From Ancistrus triradiatus (Eukaryota; Chordata; Actinopteri; Siluriformes; Loricariidae), in NCBI GenBank assembly GCA_025084515.1, contig JAJAGP010000271.1:186001-250000 (forward strand): a stretch of 64,000 nucleotides of DNA. Direction: 5' to 3'. How positions within the stretch are numbered: the first letter of the stretch is position 1; each line of letters opens with the position of its first letter. The notes beneath the pieces are model-generated. The model was not told the origin of the DNA, ran no database searches, and worked only from the letters and a program-made list of their open reading frames with translations. Position numbers and translations under genes: made by a program. Positions 45,268 through 56,776 of this stretch are shown piece after piece.

Positions 45268-45385
45268 ATTATTGTACTAGTATAAGTAATTTTGAATATT
45301 AAATTGTATTTTTTAGTTTCTGTTAAGGTCCCATCTGTTATTCTTTTCTATTTGTTTTAAATGTGAGTTTGTATCTGTTTTAAGC

Positions 45386-45435
<50 letters not shown>

Positions 45436-45960
45436 AGAAAGAAATAGTAGTATAATATTTTGCTAATTATTTTATTGAATAACGTATGTTCAGTTGGTTC
45501 TTAGGATTATTATTATTATCAGTAGGAGTAGTAGTACTATAGTACTATAGTTCTAGTATAAGTATTTTTGAATCTTTTATTTTTATTTTTATTGCTTTTT
45601 TATTCCTGTTATTGTTAAGGTCCTGTCTGTTATTCTTTATGTTATTTTTTTATTTTTATTTTAAACAAATTGTTTTATCCATTTTAAGCTGTCATTATAA
45701 TCGTAATTTAAAAAAAAATAAAATATAATAAAATAATAATAATAACAATACTATGTGATAGAAGTAGTATATGCATTGTTGTTTTTATGGATATTAGTTA
45801 TTAGTTATTATTATTATTGTTATTATTATTTATATTATCAATAACAACAAAATAACATAATAGCAGTTAGTATGTTTAAAATTTTATTGTAATATATTAA
45901 AGTTATTTCAACTCCCAATATACTGTATAAAACTAATTACACAATTATTAATTGTATTAA
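45060..45960. repeat. trinucleotide-rich zone, (ATT)n and (AAT)n tracts with internal duplication
   Basis: Tracts of (ATT)n at 45154-45200 and 45235-45265 and (TAA)n at 45387-45433, plus many short ones. A segment (ctagtataagta ... gttaaggtccc/tatctgttattctt ... tttaagct) occurs twice, at 45277-45386 and 45553-45690. The zone has therefore been duplicated with a shift of about 276-304 bp. Confidence 0.8.
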
Positions 45961-47619
45961 TTATAGCACTAATAGTAATCATACAAACATTTATTAAAAA
46001 TATCTTATGTACGTTAGTTTTTTGACACACCCTTCCTCTTCTTTTGTTCCTGTTAAAATCTGTTCTGCACAATAACTCCTAAGTACATGTACAGTACCTA
46101 AAAAAAAGCATTTTAGCATATCTTCTCATGGCCTGTCCTGACTCTCTACCTTTAGGCTCTCTCCGGTTTAAACAGCAAAATTATAGTTCTGTGCTCAGTA
46201 TGCCATATTATTTTCTGCCTTTGATGTGGCAGCCATGAAGCCCTACATACATCTGCCATGTGCACATGCAAACAGTCTGTGTCATTCATCAGGCTGGTGT
46301 AATGAATTTCAGCTGGAGGACACGGAGTCACCCCCGGTAAAGTACGGCTTATCTGACGCTGAGGAGGCACTGAGGTTAGCACTGAGAGCTAGCATCTGAG
46401 GTTAATGCAGGGGACAGATAAGGTGCCTTTTACCCTGCCATCAACTTGACAGTAGAGATTAAGCATTCACCTGTATTATCTACAGTGTGATTAAGTAAAA
46501 GCCCCCCATTTGTACTCAGGTCTACAGTAATTATGGCACACAGAGCTGTCTGAACTCATGCAAACAGCCTTTTTTGGTACTAGAAGGTAGTAGAGATTAC
46601 ATTTCACTCTCTTGTGAGGAAGTGTAAATAATAGAAAAAAATTGATATATTAATAAAAAACATATATTTTGTGAAGCGTGTAGCTCCAAATACAAATCAA
46701 AGCTCATGGATAAGCCCCTGAAAATCTAATTTCATTCCTTCCTTCCTTCCTTTAGTTTTAATACAAAGATCATTTTTAATGAATTTTCCTTATTTGTTGT
46801 TCCAACTGTTATTTATACCATTTTTGCTGTTGCTAAATGGTATAGCAGAAATTTCATTAAATACAAAGGTGCCATTTTGCTGTTGTTTGTTTGATTGTCG
46901 TTATTTCTTTCTTTTCTAAAAATTCTGTTAAAAACATAAAAACTGGAATGGTGATAACAATCCATAAAAGCAAAAATGGGGGAAAAATAAAATGAAATTT
47001 TGGAAAAACTAAAACAGATTCCATAAAGTGCTATGACAGGCTTAAACCAGCCACGGTACCAGCACGAAAACACACTCAGCAAACCTTAAATCATCCTGCA
47101 AAAAAAGTGCCTCACGACAACAAAAACAACAAATGGCAAGGCACAGCAAAATGATGTCATCAATTACATAAAAAAAGACCCGGTACCAATTCAGGTGGAT
47201 CAGAGAGGTGCCCTCAAACAACTTTTGGGTACTTTAGAGCCGTACAGCAGTAATACACAGTCATTTTGATGCATGCCATTGTTAATTTACGCGGAACATG
47301 AAGGATTGCAGTGTTGGTTCAATTGTTTGTTTCCAGAACTTGGTTTAAAATTGCTAATTGATTATTTATTTGTTAGGACCGTTTTGATGTTTTCAGTGAA
47401 GCGGTTTATTTTTGATTGCAAATTGATGTTGATGAGGCTTTTGATGTTTCTCTTCTTGGTGCTGGAACAGGGCTCAGCAATCTGGGCAGTGTGCAGTGAT
47501 TTTAAATCTTACCCTTCTGAAGTTCTGTTCCAGATGTCAATATACATCCATTGATCTGTTCTATAAATTTAGAATAAATGAAATCAAATGTCTTCCGAGC
47601 TTTGTCAAGGCTTGCCACT

Positions 47620-47755
47620 GGTATTTAGATTTACAGTATTTATCCAGAGTGACTAGCAGTTGAAGGTTAAGGGCTGAACAGAAGCAGCACTAGGATTTAA
47701 ACTGACTCCCTTCCAATTAGTAGATCGGAGCCCTAACCTCTGAGCCATCATAATC
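47620..47755 (-). mobile_element. diverged SINE fragment
   Basis: tttacagtatttatccagagtgac ... ggttaagggct ... cctaacctctgagccatca is the minus-strand order of the tRNA-derived SINE. A further tail piece with the same order is at 48960-49075. Confidence 0.6.
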
Positions 47756-50183
47756 ATTTCCTAAGCCTCTACAATAAAAGAAGCTTTTCCTTTGTCAAAT
47801 GTCTTGCCAGAGTGAGGTCATGAGCACAAACACAATAGCATGATGCTCAGATTGCTTATTTTTCTATGGATTCCATCCTCTGGGTCTCTCAGCTCAATGG
47901 GACTGTTTGTTTCAGTTTGTGTATAACAATAATCTGAGTTTGACAAACTAGCTTTGTTCTACATCATTGTGGCGTGTATGATGCATAATGTGCTCTTGTC
48001 AGCTGGCTCGCTGCCATATGCTTGCTGGGGATTGTGGTTTGTAAAAGACTGGGGTACTCGGCCTCTTGACCAAGTAGTTCTAGCCAGAAAAACAGACAGA
48101 CAGACCACCGTTTTGGAAACCAAAGCCAAAAGATCCACTATTTCTGCCTGCCCTATTTAAAGAAGAAATACTTTATGGGTAGACATCTCAAATGACTTGG
48201 AGAGGGAACTAAGAATGTGTGGTCTAAAAAGAGTAAAGCCTTGAAACATGGAAAGGGGTGATGCACACATTTATAATTCATGTTTTCTCATAATTCATAA
48301 ATAGCAAGCTTTTGCTGCAACCAGAATAGCTCTCTCCTAATTGGATTTTTAACATAGCATTATATGTCTTAAATAACAATCGAACACTGAATTTTGCATG
48401 CTATGTAGCTATTAGAGATGATCACAATAGACGGTGTTGGCCAAATCTCGACTATTTTATGACAGCTGGAATTACAGACAGGACACAAGTGACTATAGAC
48501 TGGAATTTGTTGCAAGTAGCCTTTTGACCAAAAGAGACAAGAAAAGAAGTCAGGACTGGGTGGCCAGCCATGATGTGGTCAGGTGTCCTTCAGAGAACAC
48601 ACAAAATACCTTCAGAATTACAATCATGTGACTAGCTGTACCAGTGTCTGTTTACGATTTGTTGTGCAGGCCTATACACTTCGAATTAAACCTGAGGGTT
48701 TAGAGAGGTTTACGAGGCTCTAGGACATCTAAAGGTAGCATCCTTTAATCTGCAATCGTCTCCTTAAGTAAGTATGTACATTTGATGGTGTTCAGAATTA
48801 AAATGATAATATTCAGATTGGAATTTTCCACTGACAATTACTACATACTGCATACTAGTGCCACATGGACCTTGGTTCAACATTGACAGCATTTTTCGAT
48901 GGTAGAGCTAAGATTCTAACTCACACACTTCTGCTTAGCAGTTAGAGGACATAAAATTAGCATTTCATATTTATATTTAGTCATTTAGCAAGCACTCATA
49001 TGCAGAAGACTTACAACTTATACATTCTTACTACATACAATCCATGAAACTGTGGGTAAAGACCTAACAGTGAAACTGTTGTATAGGAAGTACCAATGGG
49101 ACCATACAAATACAACAAAACTGTATTTACAATCCCTTCCCAATTGCTATTATGTGCAGCGACACTTTCATTCCTGGCTATTTGGGCTAGTTCTAAAAAA
49201 AAAAAAAACGTGACTCCTTTGGCGTTCCACACTACGCACGTTCGGTTAGACGACCTAGCACGTCTCCACAGTGTGGATTAATTACGTGTTCTGTGTTTTC
49301 CCGTAATTGTTAAGAAATAATTCGTCAAACAGTAAGTAGATATTTATATTTTCATGTTTTAGTTTAAGTTGATAGCATTGGTTGTTTTTAAAGCTTATCT
49401 ACTTCGTTTCAAACCAGTTAATTAATCAAAATTGCTGAGTCATCCTTCATGGCACTACATACATGCTGTGTTTATAGCGGTAGTATTAAAATGGCGTCCT
49501 TTGGTAACGTACTAAGAGGATGCAAGTCAGTCTGTAAGTTCATAAGTCTTAAGAAAGCAATAATGTTATGCTGCAAATAGCTAAAAACAAACAATACATA
49601 GCTAGCTTGCATATGGCTATACAGGCAAGAACCATTTAACAACCACCCAGGCAACCTCCTTTGGCTTTATTGAGGTCGTAACAAGTTTAAATATAAAATA
49701 AAAATCTGTAACCTTGTGGGCGTAAACAGCTGGTCAAATGAAAAATGTTTATTATGGGTATTTTTCCTGCCATGTAGTACGTTGATGTTTTCCGTATTTT
49801 TTATTTCATGTACTATCATGAATTATAATTGACTTTGCATTTGCATGAGTAACAGTTAAGGTCTGTGTTGTGCATGGAAACTTTGAGGTGTCACCATTTT
49901 CTCTGCCAAGAAGACACATGAAATGGTAAAGTTTGTACTTTGCTTAACACTAAAAGTGCCATGCTTTACCTACATATATACCTAGAAGTGCTAAGTGCAG
50001 GTCATTTGACTGTCGTGACTTCCTACTAGTAGTTTTAATTGTTTAAAAGGTGATACTGCATTGACTGTGCTGGAAATTAGTGTTTGTTCAAGTGGACTCG
50101 TTCCTTCTTGGCTTTGTGCAGCCAGCAAGGTATGTTTATTCATGCTTATATTCCGTTGTAGGCATTTATATTTTGGTTCTATG

Positions 50184-50208
50184 GTGTGTGTGTGTGTGTG
50201 TGTGTGTG
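50184..50208. repeat. (GT)n microsatellite
   Basis: About 12 uninterrupted GT units. Confidence 0.95.
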
Positions 50209-51457
50209 ATTCTTAATGTTTGCCTGTTAAAGAAGAACCACAGTGTTGTGTATTTCCTGGAGAGTGCTGATAGTTATAACAGTTCAGGCTTTGTACGCCG
50301 TGTAGATGGTGGCGTTCCACTCGTGTTCTGAGCAGTATCTCTGCTGCAGTCACATATCTTTTGCACACAGTTTTCTTATGGAAATACTCCTTATATTTAG
50401 GTTAAAAAACTGTGACTATGGTAATGTGCGGTCAGCGACCATTCTGATTACATAATGCGGTCATTAAATAGCGCATACCTGTAGTTAACCATTGGAGCAT
50501 GCTTAGTACTAGTCCTGAGTAGTTGAGTGCTTTAACCACTGAGCTCTTAAGGAGTAGTGTTTGCCTCTGTATACTGGAGTTTGGTATGTTCTGTCTCAGC
50601 ATGGGTGTTCACCCACCTATCAAAAACAAGCCATTAGGACGATTCTCCAAGCTTCCCCTACGTGTGTTAGATAGTCTGGCTCCCTCTTGCAGGTGTATTG
50701 TGACCTCCTTGTGCCCAGTGTTTTCAGGAAGGGATCTGGACCCATATAATTTTGCCTAAAGTGGTTACTTATGATACCTGAATGAACAAACCAGCTCGTA
50801 AACTTTTGAGTTCTTAAATAGTGCACATGCACTGACTGTCAGTGAAGTCCAGATGTTCTTCTAATAAGAACAGTCTTCAATTTAACCAAACCATATATGG
50901 ACAGATTGTCAAAGCGAAGCTAAATCAGATGATCAGATCTGTTTACAAGGAAATCAAGAAAATGTGCGTTTCAGTCCATAGCCACACCTTATTTGCGCTG
51001 CATGTTTTGATCTCTGCATGTGTAAACATGAGAATTAATAAAAAGCACTTACATTTGGTTAAAGACTGCGAGGAGAGCCCTGTGCACTGTATTAGATCTG
51101 ATTGAATCGGCCTGGTCCTCTCACGCACGCTGACAGCACACGGCACACATTATTGTAGCTGCTCATGCAAGCAGTTTGATCGGAGACAGAAGCCCTGCAG
51201 CTTTTAGGGATCAGAAGGGATTGAGTCCTGGTGGACCGAATGGTGAAATGTTGTTTAACAGTAAAACTGGCCTTAGAAATGTCCTTTTTTGGATTGTTTT
51301 AGGAAGATGAAAAAAGCCATACTTTCTGCAACAATGTGTTGTAGAAATAAATGGCAGACATAAACTGCTTTATGTGTCTCTGCTCTGCATTTTACCCCTA
51401 GTGGTCAAACAATGCACTGACACCTAAGAAAGCAGTTGTCCAACCTATGTAATAGTA

Positions 51458-52058
51458 CAGTCATACCCCGGTACGCAACCACCTTGGAACTTGTCGATTT
51501 CGGTTCTCGACGCAGTTAGGCAAGAAAAATGTCTCTGCACTCGGTTTGTTCGCCAATCAGTGCACTTGTTGAACCTTGTATGAGTCAAGACATCTCGATT
51601 CAGTCTCAGAGTAGTTTGTGCTCAGTGCAGATCTCTGCTGTGTTTGTCATGTTTTTTTTTTTTTTACACATCTACAGTACAGCATTCTTAGTGCAAATAA
51701 GTCCCCATGGGTCTTTATAAAGTTAGTGATAACAGCCAACCAAAAGGAAAACAGTGAGAACCACTGTGCAGTACGATCCTCTCCTGCATAGACTGGAAAT
51801 CCGGGCAGCAGTGACTGGAGTTTGTCAATGGAGTAAGCATTTTGAGTTCAGTTCGAATTCTGAGGTTTCACTATATATTAAGCTCCTAGGTTTATGATGC
51901 ATTCGGCTTGTGATGGATATGTCCATTACAGCTCCATTAATGCATACAATGCCTTATATAATGTTTTGTTGTAAATCAATTCAATTTACATTATTCCTTA
52001 TGGGAAGAAGTCTGCTCTGTACTGGAACAAATTAATGGCGAGTACCAATGTTCCACTG
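51458..52058. mobile_element. pogo/Tigger-like non-autonomous element
   Basis: Left end cagtcataccccggtacgcaacc and right end ggcgagtaccaatgttccactg, flanked by TA on both sides (51456-51457, 52059-52060). The terminal form cagt-ggaacct-cggtac- is typical of pogo/Tigger-like elements. It lies just 92 bp from exon w8 on the intron side. Confidence 0.6.
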
Positions 52059-52150
52059 TAAGGGACTAAAATAATATATTAATAATATCAATATAAAATA
52101 ATATCCAGCCACAGTCAACGCTTCGCAGTGTCAGTGTTTGCAATGCTCAC

Positions 52151-52267
52151 CCTCCATGGAATCCTCAAATCGCTGATTAAAGTTTTCATAAGAGTCCCAG
52201 CGAATCAGAGGATCTTGGGTATTGTAGTCAACAGAAACACTGGGCCCATTCTCAAGATGCCCCATTC
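52151..52267 (-). CDS. tns1: tns1 exon w8: end of C2, start of linker
   Basis: Window residues 199-238. It reads GMGHLENGPSVSVDYN, then DPLIRWDSYENFNQRFEDSM. This acidic stretch leaves the C2 domain. The acceptor is ttcttaaag|GAATGG and the donor ATGGAGG|gtgagc. It is followed by the largest intron of the window, 21,571 bp, and joins exon w9 in phase 1. Confidence 0.95.
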
Positions 52268-52354
52268 CTTTAAGAAAGACAGCTAAAGATGAAGCTTCTG
52301 AGGATCTAAACCATCACCAAATGCATTGATTTATAACCAAATCAGATGTGTTAC

Positions 52355-52420
52355 CTTGAATTTTCTCAGGGCCAAATGAGAAGACAAACTCCACTTTTCC
52401 ATATTCAGGGAATCTGTCAT
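52355..52420 (-). CDS. tns1: tns1 exon w7: C2 domain
   Basis: Window residues 177-199. It reads DRFPEYGKVEFVFSFGPEK, the closing strands of C2. The acceptor is ccaaacag|ATGACAG and the donor ATTCAAG|gtaaca. The intron to exon w8 is only about 87 bp. Confidence 0.95.
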
Positions 52421-52620
52421 CTGTTTGGAAAAGAATCAGCTCATTATAACTGGTCATGTTAATGCAAATGTTGAGATTGCATGTAAGATAGTTTTATGTA
52501 CCAGCCAGAAATGTCAGTCTTATAGTTGACATGCACTTTATGTATTATAGTCTACTCTCGCTACTGTGGCTATTTTACAAAGAACAAAACTCGAGGACCT
52601 TAAAAAACAAGGTACTTTAC

Positions 52621-52750
52621 CTTTAAACGTCTCGTCCAGCTCATCCTTGCCAAAGACCAGGCCTAGGTCATGGACGGCGCAGGTGTGGAACTGAACTCGG
52701 AAAATGACGTCTCTGGAAGGGCTACGGAAGCGCTTGTGATAACACTTGAG
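52621..52750 (-). CDS. tns1: tns1 exon w6: C2 domain
   Basis: Window residues 134-177. It contains CYHKRFRSPSRDVIFRVQF, then HTCAVHDLGLVFGKDELDE. In PTEN-type C2 domains this region carries the basic membrane-facing loop. The acceptor is ctccacag|CTCAAG and the donor TTTAAAG|gtaaag. Phase is 0 in and 1 out. Confidence 0.95.
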
Positions 52751-53914
52751 CTGTGGAGGAAGCCAGATAACTGTAATAAAACTATGACATCATACATGCA
52801 CAGCACAAAAAACTTAAAACTAAACACAGAAGTGGACTGCAGAATTTTCTCCAATGCAGATTTGTCCAGAGGTCCACTGTGTCTCTGTCTTTCACTGCAC
52901 CACACTTCATACACGCATTAAATAAGTATGCTTCCATGCATTATTATTCAGTCCATTTTCATCTACGCAGGACCCTTTACGAGCTGAAAGCAGCACAGGA
53001 AATGGCATTTGTGGCCTGGCATGCACTGTTCTCGACATTTCACAGAGGCCCGACACTGACAGGTACTATAAAGGCAAATGCGGCTCTGTGATTTAGTGAA
53101 ATTATGTGCACAAGACAATCTGTTTCCAGATCAGCAGCTGCTTCAGTTATTAAAAATATTAACTTCTATGACTCATGCCTCGGTTCTTATATTCACGTCC
53201 AAGCTCTATTAATCAACAAAGATTAGATTATTTTAGTGTTCCTTGTTAGTCTCCTTGTGGGAAAAGAATGGCAGATATTCATGTCTGATATAGTCTGAGG
53301 TTGTACAGCCTGTCCAATCCAAGGGTGAGGGAATAAAATGTCCTCGCCGGCCACTAAAGGAATTGTATCCTGTTGCCTGGGATAACTGCAATTAAACTAT
53401 TTTGCTTGGGGCAGATGGAGACAAAACACATTTTCTTCTCGTAGAAACAGAAGCAAAGTAAATAATCAAAGGAGGAAGGCAAGCCAAATATCTCGTGGCT
53501 TTGGGACGCTACACCCAATATTCCAAACTACCATCAGTAAAGCTTGTGATTTCTCAGAAGGGCCTTCACTTACTCAGAAAACAGATATCAATCATACATT
53601 TGCCAATGCTGAGTGAAGCTTGGAGTCCAGTATGGGAAGAGCTTTCTTAACATTCCAGTTCATGGAAAATATACAGGACCCATACAGACAATGCATTTAT
53701 TTAAACAGAATTTAGCAGACCAGTTGTTTGAAGTTACACAAGTGCTTTGTATTTAGATTTTAGTAAATCATCCTTCTGATGGCACAAAACAGATTTCAGG
53801 CCAAAAACACATACTAAAGCCCTCTTATACTGTGGGTGTATGTAAATAATCAGTAAGAACAGAACAAGTAAACAGGGAACATGGAATATTATATATTCCG
53901 TGTATGTGTGTGTA

Positions 53915-55510
53915 CAGTGGTGCTTGAAAGTTTGTGAAACCCTTTAGAATTTTTCTATATTTTCTACATAAAAAATATGACCTAAAAACAACATCAGATT
54001 TTCCACACAAGTCCTAAAAGTAGATAAGAGAGAACCTAGGTAAACAAATGTGACAAAAAGATGTTATACTTGGTCATTTATTTATTGAGGAAAAAGATCC
54101 AATATTACATATTAGTGAGTGGCAAAAGTATGTGATCCTCTAGGATTAGCAGTTAAATTGAAGGTGAAATTAGAGTCGGGTGTTTTCAATCAATGGGATG
54201 ACAATCAGGTGTGAGTGGGCACCCTGTTTTATTTCAAGGAGAACGGGGATCTTTGAAAGTCTGCTCTCCACAACCCGTTTGTGGAAGTGTATCATGGCAC
54301 GAAACAAAGGAGATTTCTGAGGACCTCAGAAAAAGAGTTGTTGATGCTTATCAGGCTGGAAAAGGTTACAAAACCATCTCTAAAGAGTTTGGAACTCCAC
54401 AAATCCACAGTCAGACAGATTGTGTAGAATTGGAGGAAATTCAAGACCATTGTTACCCTCCCCAGGAGTGGTCGACCAACAAAGATCACTCCAAGAGCAA
54501 GGCGGTGTAATAGTTGACGAGGTCACAAAGGAAACCCAGGATAACTTCTAAGCAACTGAAGGCCTCTCTCATATTGGCTAATGTTAATGTTCATGAGTCC
54601 ACCATCAGAAGAACACTGAACAACAATGGTGTGCATGGCAGGATTGCAAAGAGAAAGCCACTGCTCTCCAAAAAGAACATTGGGCACTGCCTGTCTGCAG
54701 TTTGCTAAAGATCACCTGGACAATCCAGAAGGTTAGTGGAAGAAATGTTTTGTGGATGGATGAGACCAAAATAGAACTTTTTTGTTTAAAAGAAAAGCAT
54801 TATGTTTGAAGAAAGGAAAAACACTGCATTCCCAGCATAAGAACCTTATCCCATCTGTGAAACATGGTGGTGGTAGTGGTAGTATCATGGTTTGGGCCTG
54901 TTTTTGGCTGCATCTGGGCCAGGGACGGCTTGCCATCATTGATGGAAAACAAAGAATTCTGAATTATATCAAGAATTCTAAAAGGAAATATCAGGACATC
55001 TGTCCATGAACTGAACCTCAAGCGAAGGTGGGTCAGGCAGCAAGACAACGACCCTAAGCACACAAGTTCTACCAAAGAATGGTTAAAAAAGAATAAAGTT
55101 CATGTTTTGGAATGGCCAAGTCAAAGTCCTGACCTTAATCCAATTGAATTGTTGTGGAAGGACCTGAAGTGAGCAGTTAATGTGAGGAAACCCACCAACA
55201 TCCCAGAGTTGAAGCTGTTCTGTGTGGAGGAATGGGCTAAAATTCCTCCAAGCCGGTGTGCAGGACTGATCAACAGTTACAGGAAACGTTTAATTGCAGT
55301 TATTGCTGCACAGGGGGGTCACACCAGATACTGAAAGCAAAGGTTCACATACTTTTGCAACTCACTAATATGTGATATTGGATCTTTTACCTCATTTGTT
55401 TAACTGGGTTCTCTTTATCTACTTATGTGAAAATCTGATGATGTTTTAGATCATATTTATGCAGAAATATAGAAAATTCTAAAGGGTTCACAAACTTTCA
55501 AGCACCACTG
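53915..55510 (+). mobile_element. near-full-length Tc1-like element with broken transposase
   Basis: About 1.6 kb, the normal Tc1 length. The inverted ends cagtggtgcttgaaagtttgtgaa / caagcaccactg lie between TA dinucleotides. Both carry about 200 bp of terminal repeat that also matches the copy at 9013-9882. Confidence 0.92.
54290..55335 (+). pseudogene. Tc1-like transposase pseudogene
   Basis: A cut-and-paste DDE transposase in pieces. The first part (from 54294) reads EISEDLRKRVVDAYQAGKGY, then KTISKEFG (paired-like DNA-binding domain). After a frameshift, PRITSKQLKASL and NVNVHESTIRRTLNNNGVHG follow near 54540-54640. Next come a disrupted DET-type region near 54760, SVKHGGGSGSIMVWACF at about 54850-54900, and QQDNDPKHTS-like text near 55035-55070. 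The end has 'LKKNKVHVLEWPSQSPDLNP' in a third frame. Several frameshifts and stops mean no active protein. Confidence 0.88.
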
Positions 55511-56019
55511 TAAGGTTAATGTCAGTCCTCACTCAACTGAAGGATAAATAGGTGAATCTTTAGTTGCTCTTGGACAACAGTGAAATACTTCCAGCCAGAA
55601 GGTCATTCCACCAGAACGTTGAAGTACAGAAACTTTGTTTTCTTTTCTTTTAAGGTTTCAGTCAAGCTATGCTTGAATCTTGAAGGGAACAAGGTTCAGA
55701 GCTGGTTCTTCTATACACCAATATGGTCATACCTGATTCCCCAGTCTCTCAACATTCCCATTTCAATTCAGTTCAGTTCAACTCAACCCAACTCAACTCA
55801 GCTTTTATTGTCATTATGTCGTCAACAGGGTTGCACAGTAAAATGAAACACTCAGGCTCCTTCACCAGTGCAGTGATAAGGACAAAGAATAAAGAATAAT
55901 TACTAGAAATACATGAACAATCCATACACTTAGGAGTGGGTACATCTTTACCTCACCATTGTGACCATCAATGACTTATGTTCACTGGCAGATGCTTCCC
56001 ATGTCAACTCCAGCCCAGC

Positions 56020-56165
56020 ATTTAGTGAATTACAACTCATACAGTCTTATAAGGTACAACCCAAGCAACTGAGGCCTCAAGTCCTTGCTCAAGGGCCCAA
56101 CTGTTAGGTTTGGCAGTGCTGGGACTTGCACCCTCAACCATAGCATCAATAGTCCAGTCCATTAC
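56020..56165 (-). mobile_element. SINE fragment
   Basis: aattacaactcatacagtcttataaggtaca ... cttgctcaagggcccaactg ... gggacttgcaccctcaacc, the minus-strand body of the tRNA-derived SINE family, much diverged. Confidence 0.6.
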
Positions 56166-56700
56166 CTCAAGTTGGCGTCACCGCGGTCCCAAGTTATTTG
56201 ATCACCGCTCCACAGGCTAGTGTTAGTGCCCTCAGATACAGCAGGTTTCAGATCTGATGCAGCAGCTACAGTGAGCCAGTATATGTAATGAAAGTTCCTC
56301 TACTCATCAGCTCTTTCTTCATATTGATTTAGGTCCCTGTCACTAAGGTTCCAAGTCACCTTCATTTTTTCCATCAAGGTAAGATGAGCTCAGCAGTCTG
56401 CAAGCACAACTTTAATGCCAATTAAGCTTATTACTTCACTGAGCACTTAGTTTATTGGCTGATTCTCAAAAAGTGGCTGAGATGGGAACAGATTTATGAT
56501 GACATTGGCATCCTGGTGGACTGCAGATGTAGCACTAGGCTGCATGTTCCTTTTTCTCCTCTAATGCTCTTGAAGAACGAGTCCAAGCCAACATTCAATT
56601 ACTCAACCTTCTTTTGCGTGCCAACGAAGGCCTATGAATAAGGACTTGGTGTAGTGTACTGGAAGCGGGTCTTACGCAGGGTGGAATGGTGTAAACGTAC

Positions 56701-56776
56701 CAGAATGTCTCCTTTCAGAAGTAAGCCAGGCTCAATGGTGATGCAGATGCTCGTCTGACTGTCACCTTGGACGTTA
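56701..56776 (-). CDS. tns1: tns1 exon w5: C2 domain
   Basis: Window residues 108-133. It reads NVQGDSQTSICITIEPGLL and then LKGDIL. The acceptor is attcacag|TAACG and the donor ATTCTG|gtacgt. The exon ends at phase 0, so w6 begins with a full codon. This strand pair is highly conserved among tensins. Confidence 0.94.

Larger units (their letters stand above)
30580..52150. other. tns1 giant intron w8-w9 (21.6 kb)
   Basis: No conserved coding exon found. Contents left to right: CA-rich strip (30900-30970), dispersed repeat (31850-32290), promoter-like block (33784-34013), SINE and Tc1 pieces (35519-37534), Tc1 derivative (38763-39250), hAT (40703-42272), LINE-like 3' end (42770-43010), CpG-rich island (43715-44200), trinucleotide-repeat zone (45060-45960), SINE pieces (47620-47755, 48960-49075), GT microsatellite (50184-50208) and pogo-like element (51458-52058). 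The rest is unremarkable AT-rich intron. Confidence 0.7.
52751..56700. other. tns1 intron w5-w6
   Basis: Dominated by the long Tc1-like copy (53915-55510) and a SINE (56020-56165). 52760-53900 and 55520-56010 show nothing recognisable. Confidence 0.7.

Noticed and set aside
45154..45433. Regularly spaced repeats resembling an array
   Set aside because: These are simple trinucleotide tracts in a vertebrate intron, not direct repeats with unique spacers; CRISPR does not apply.
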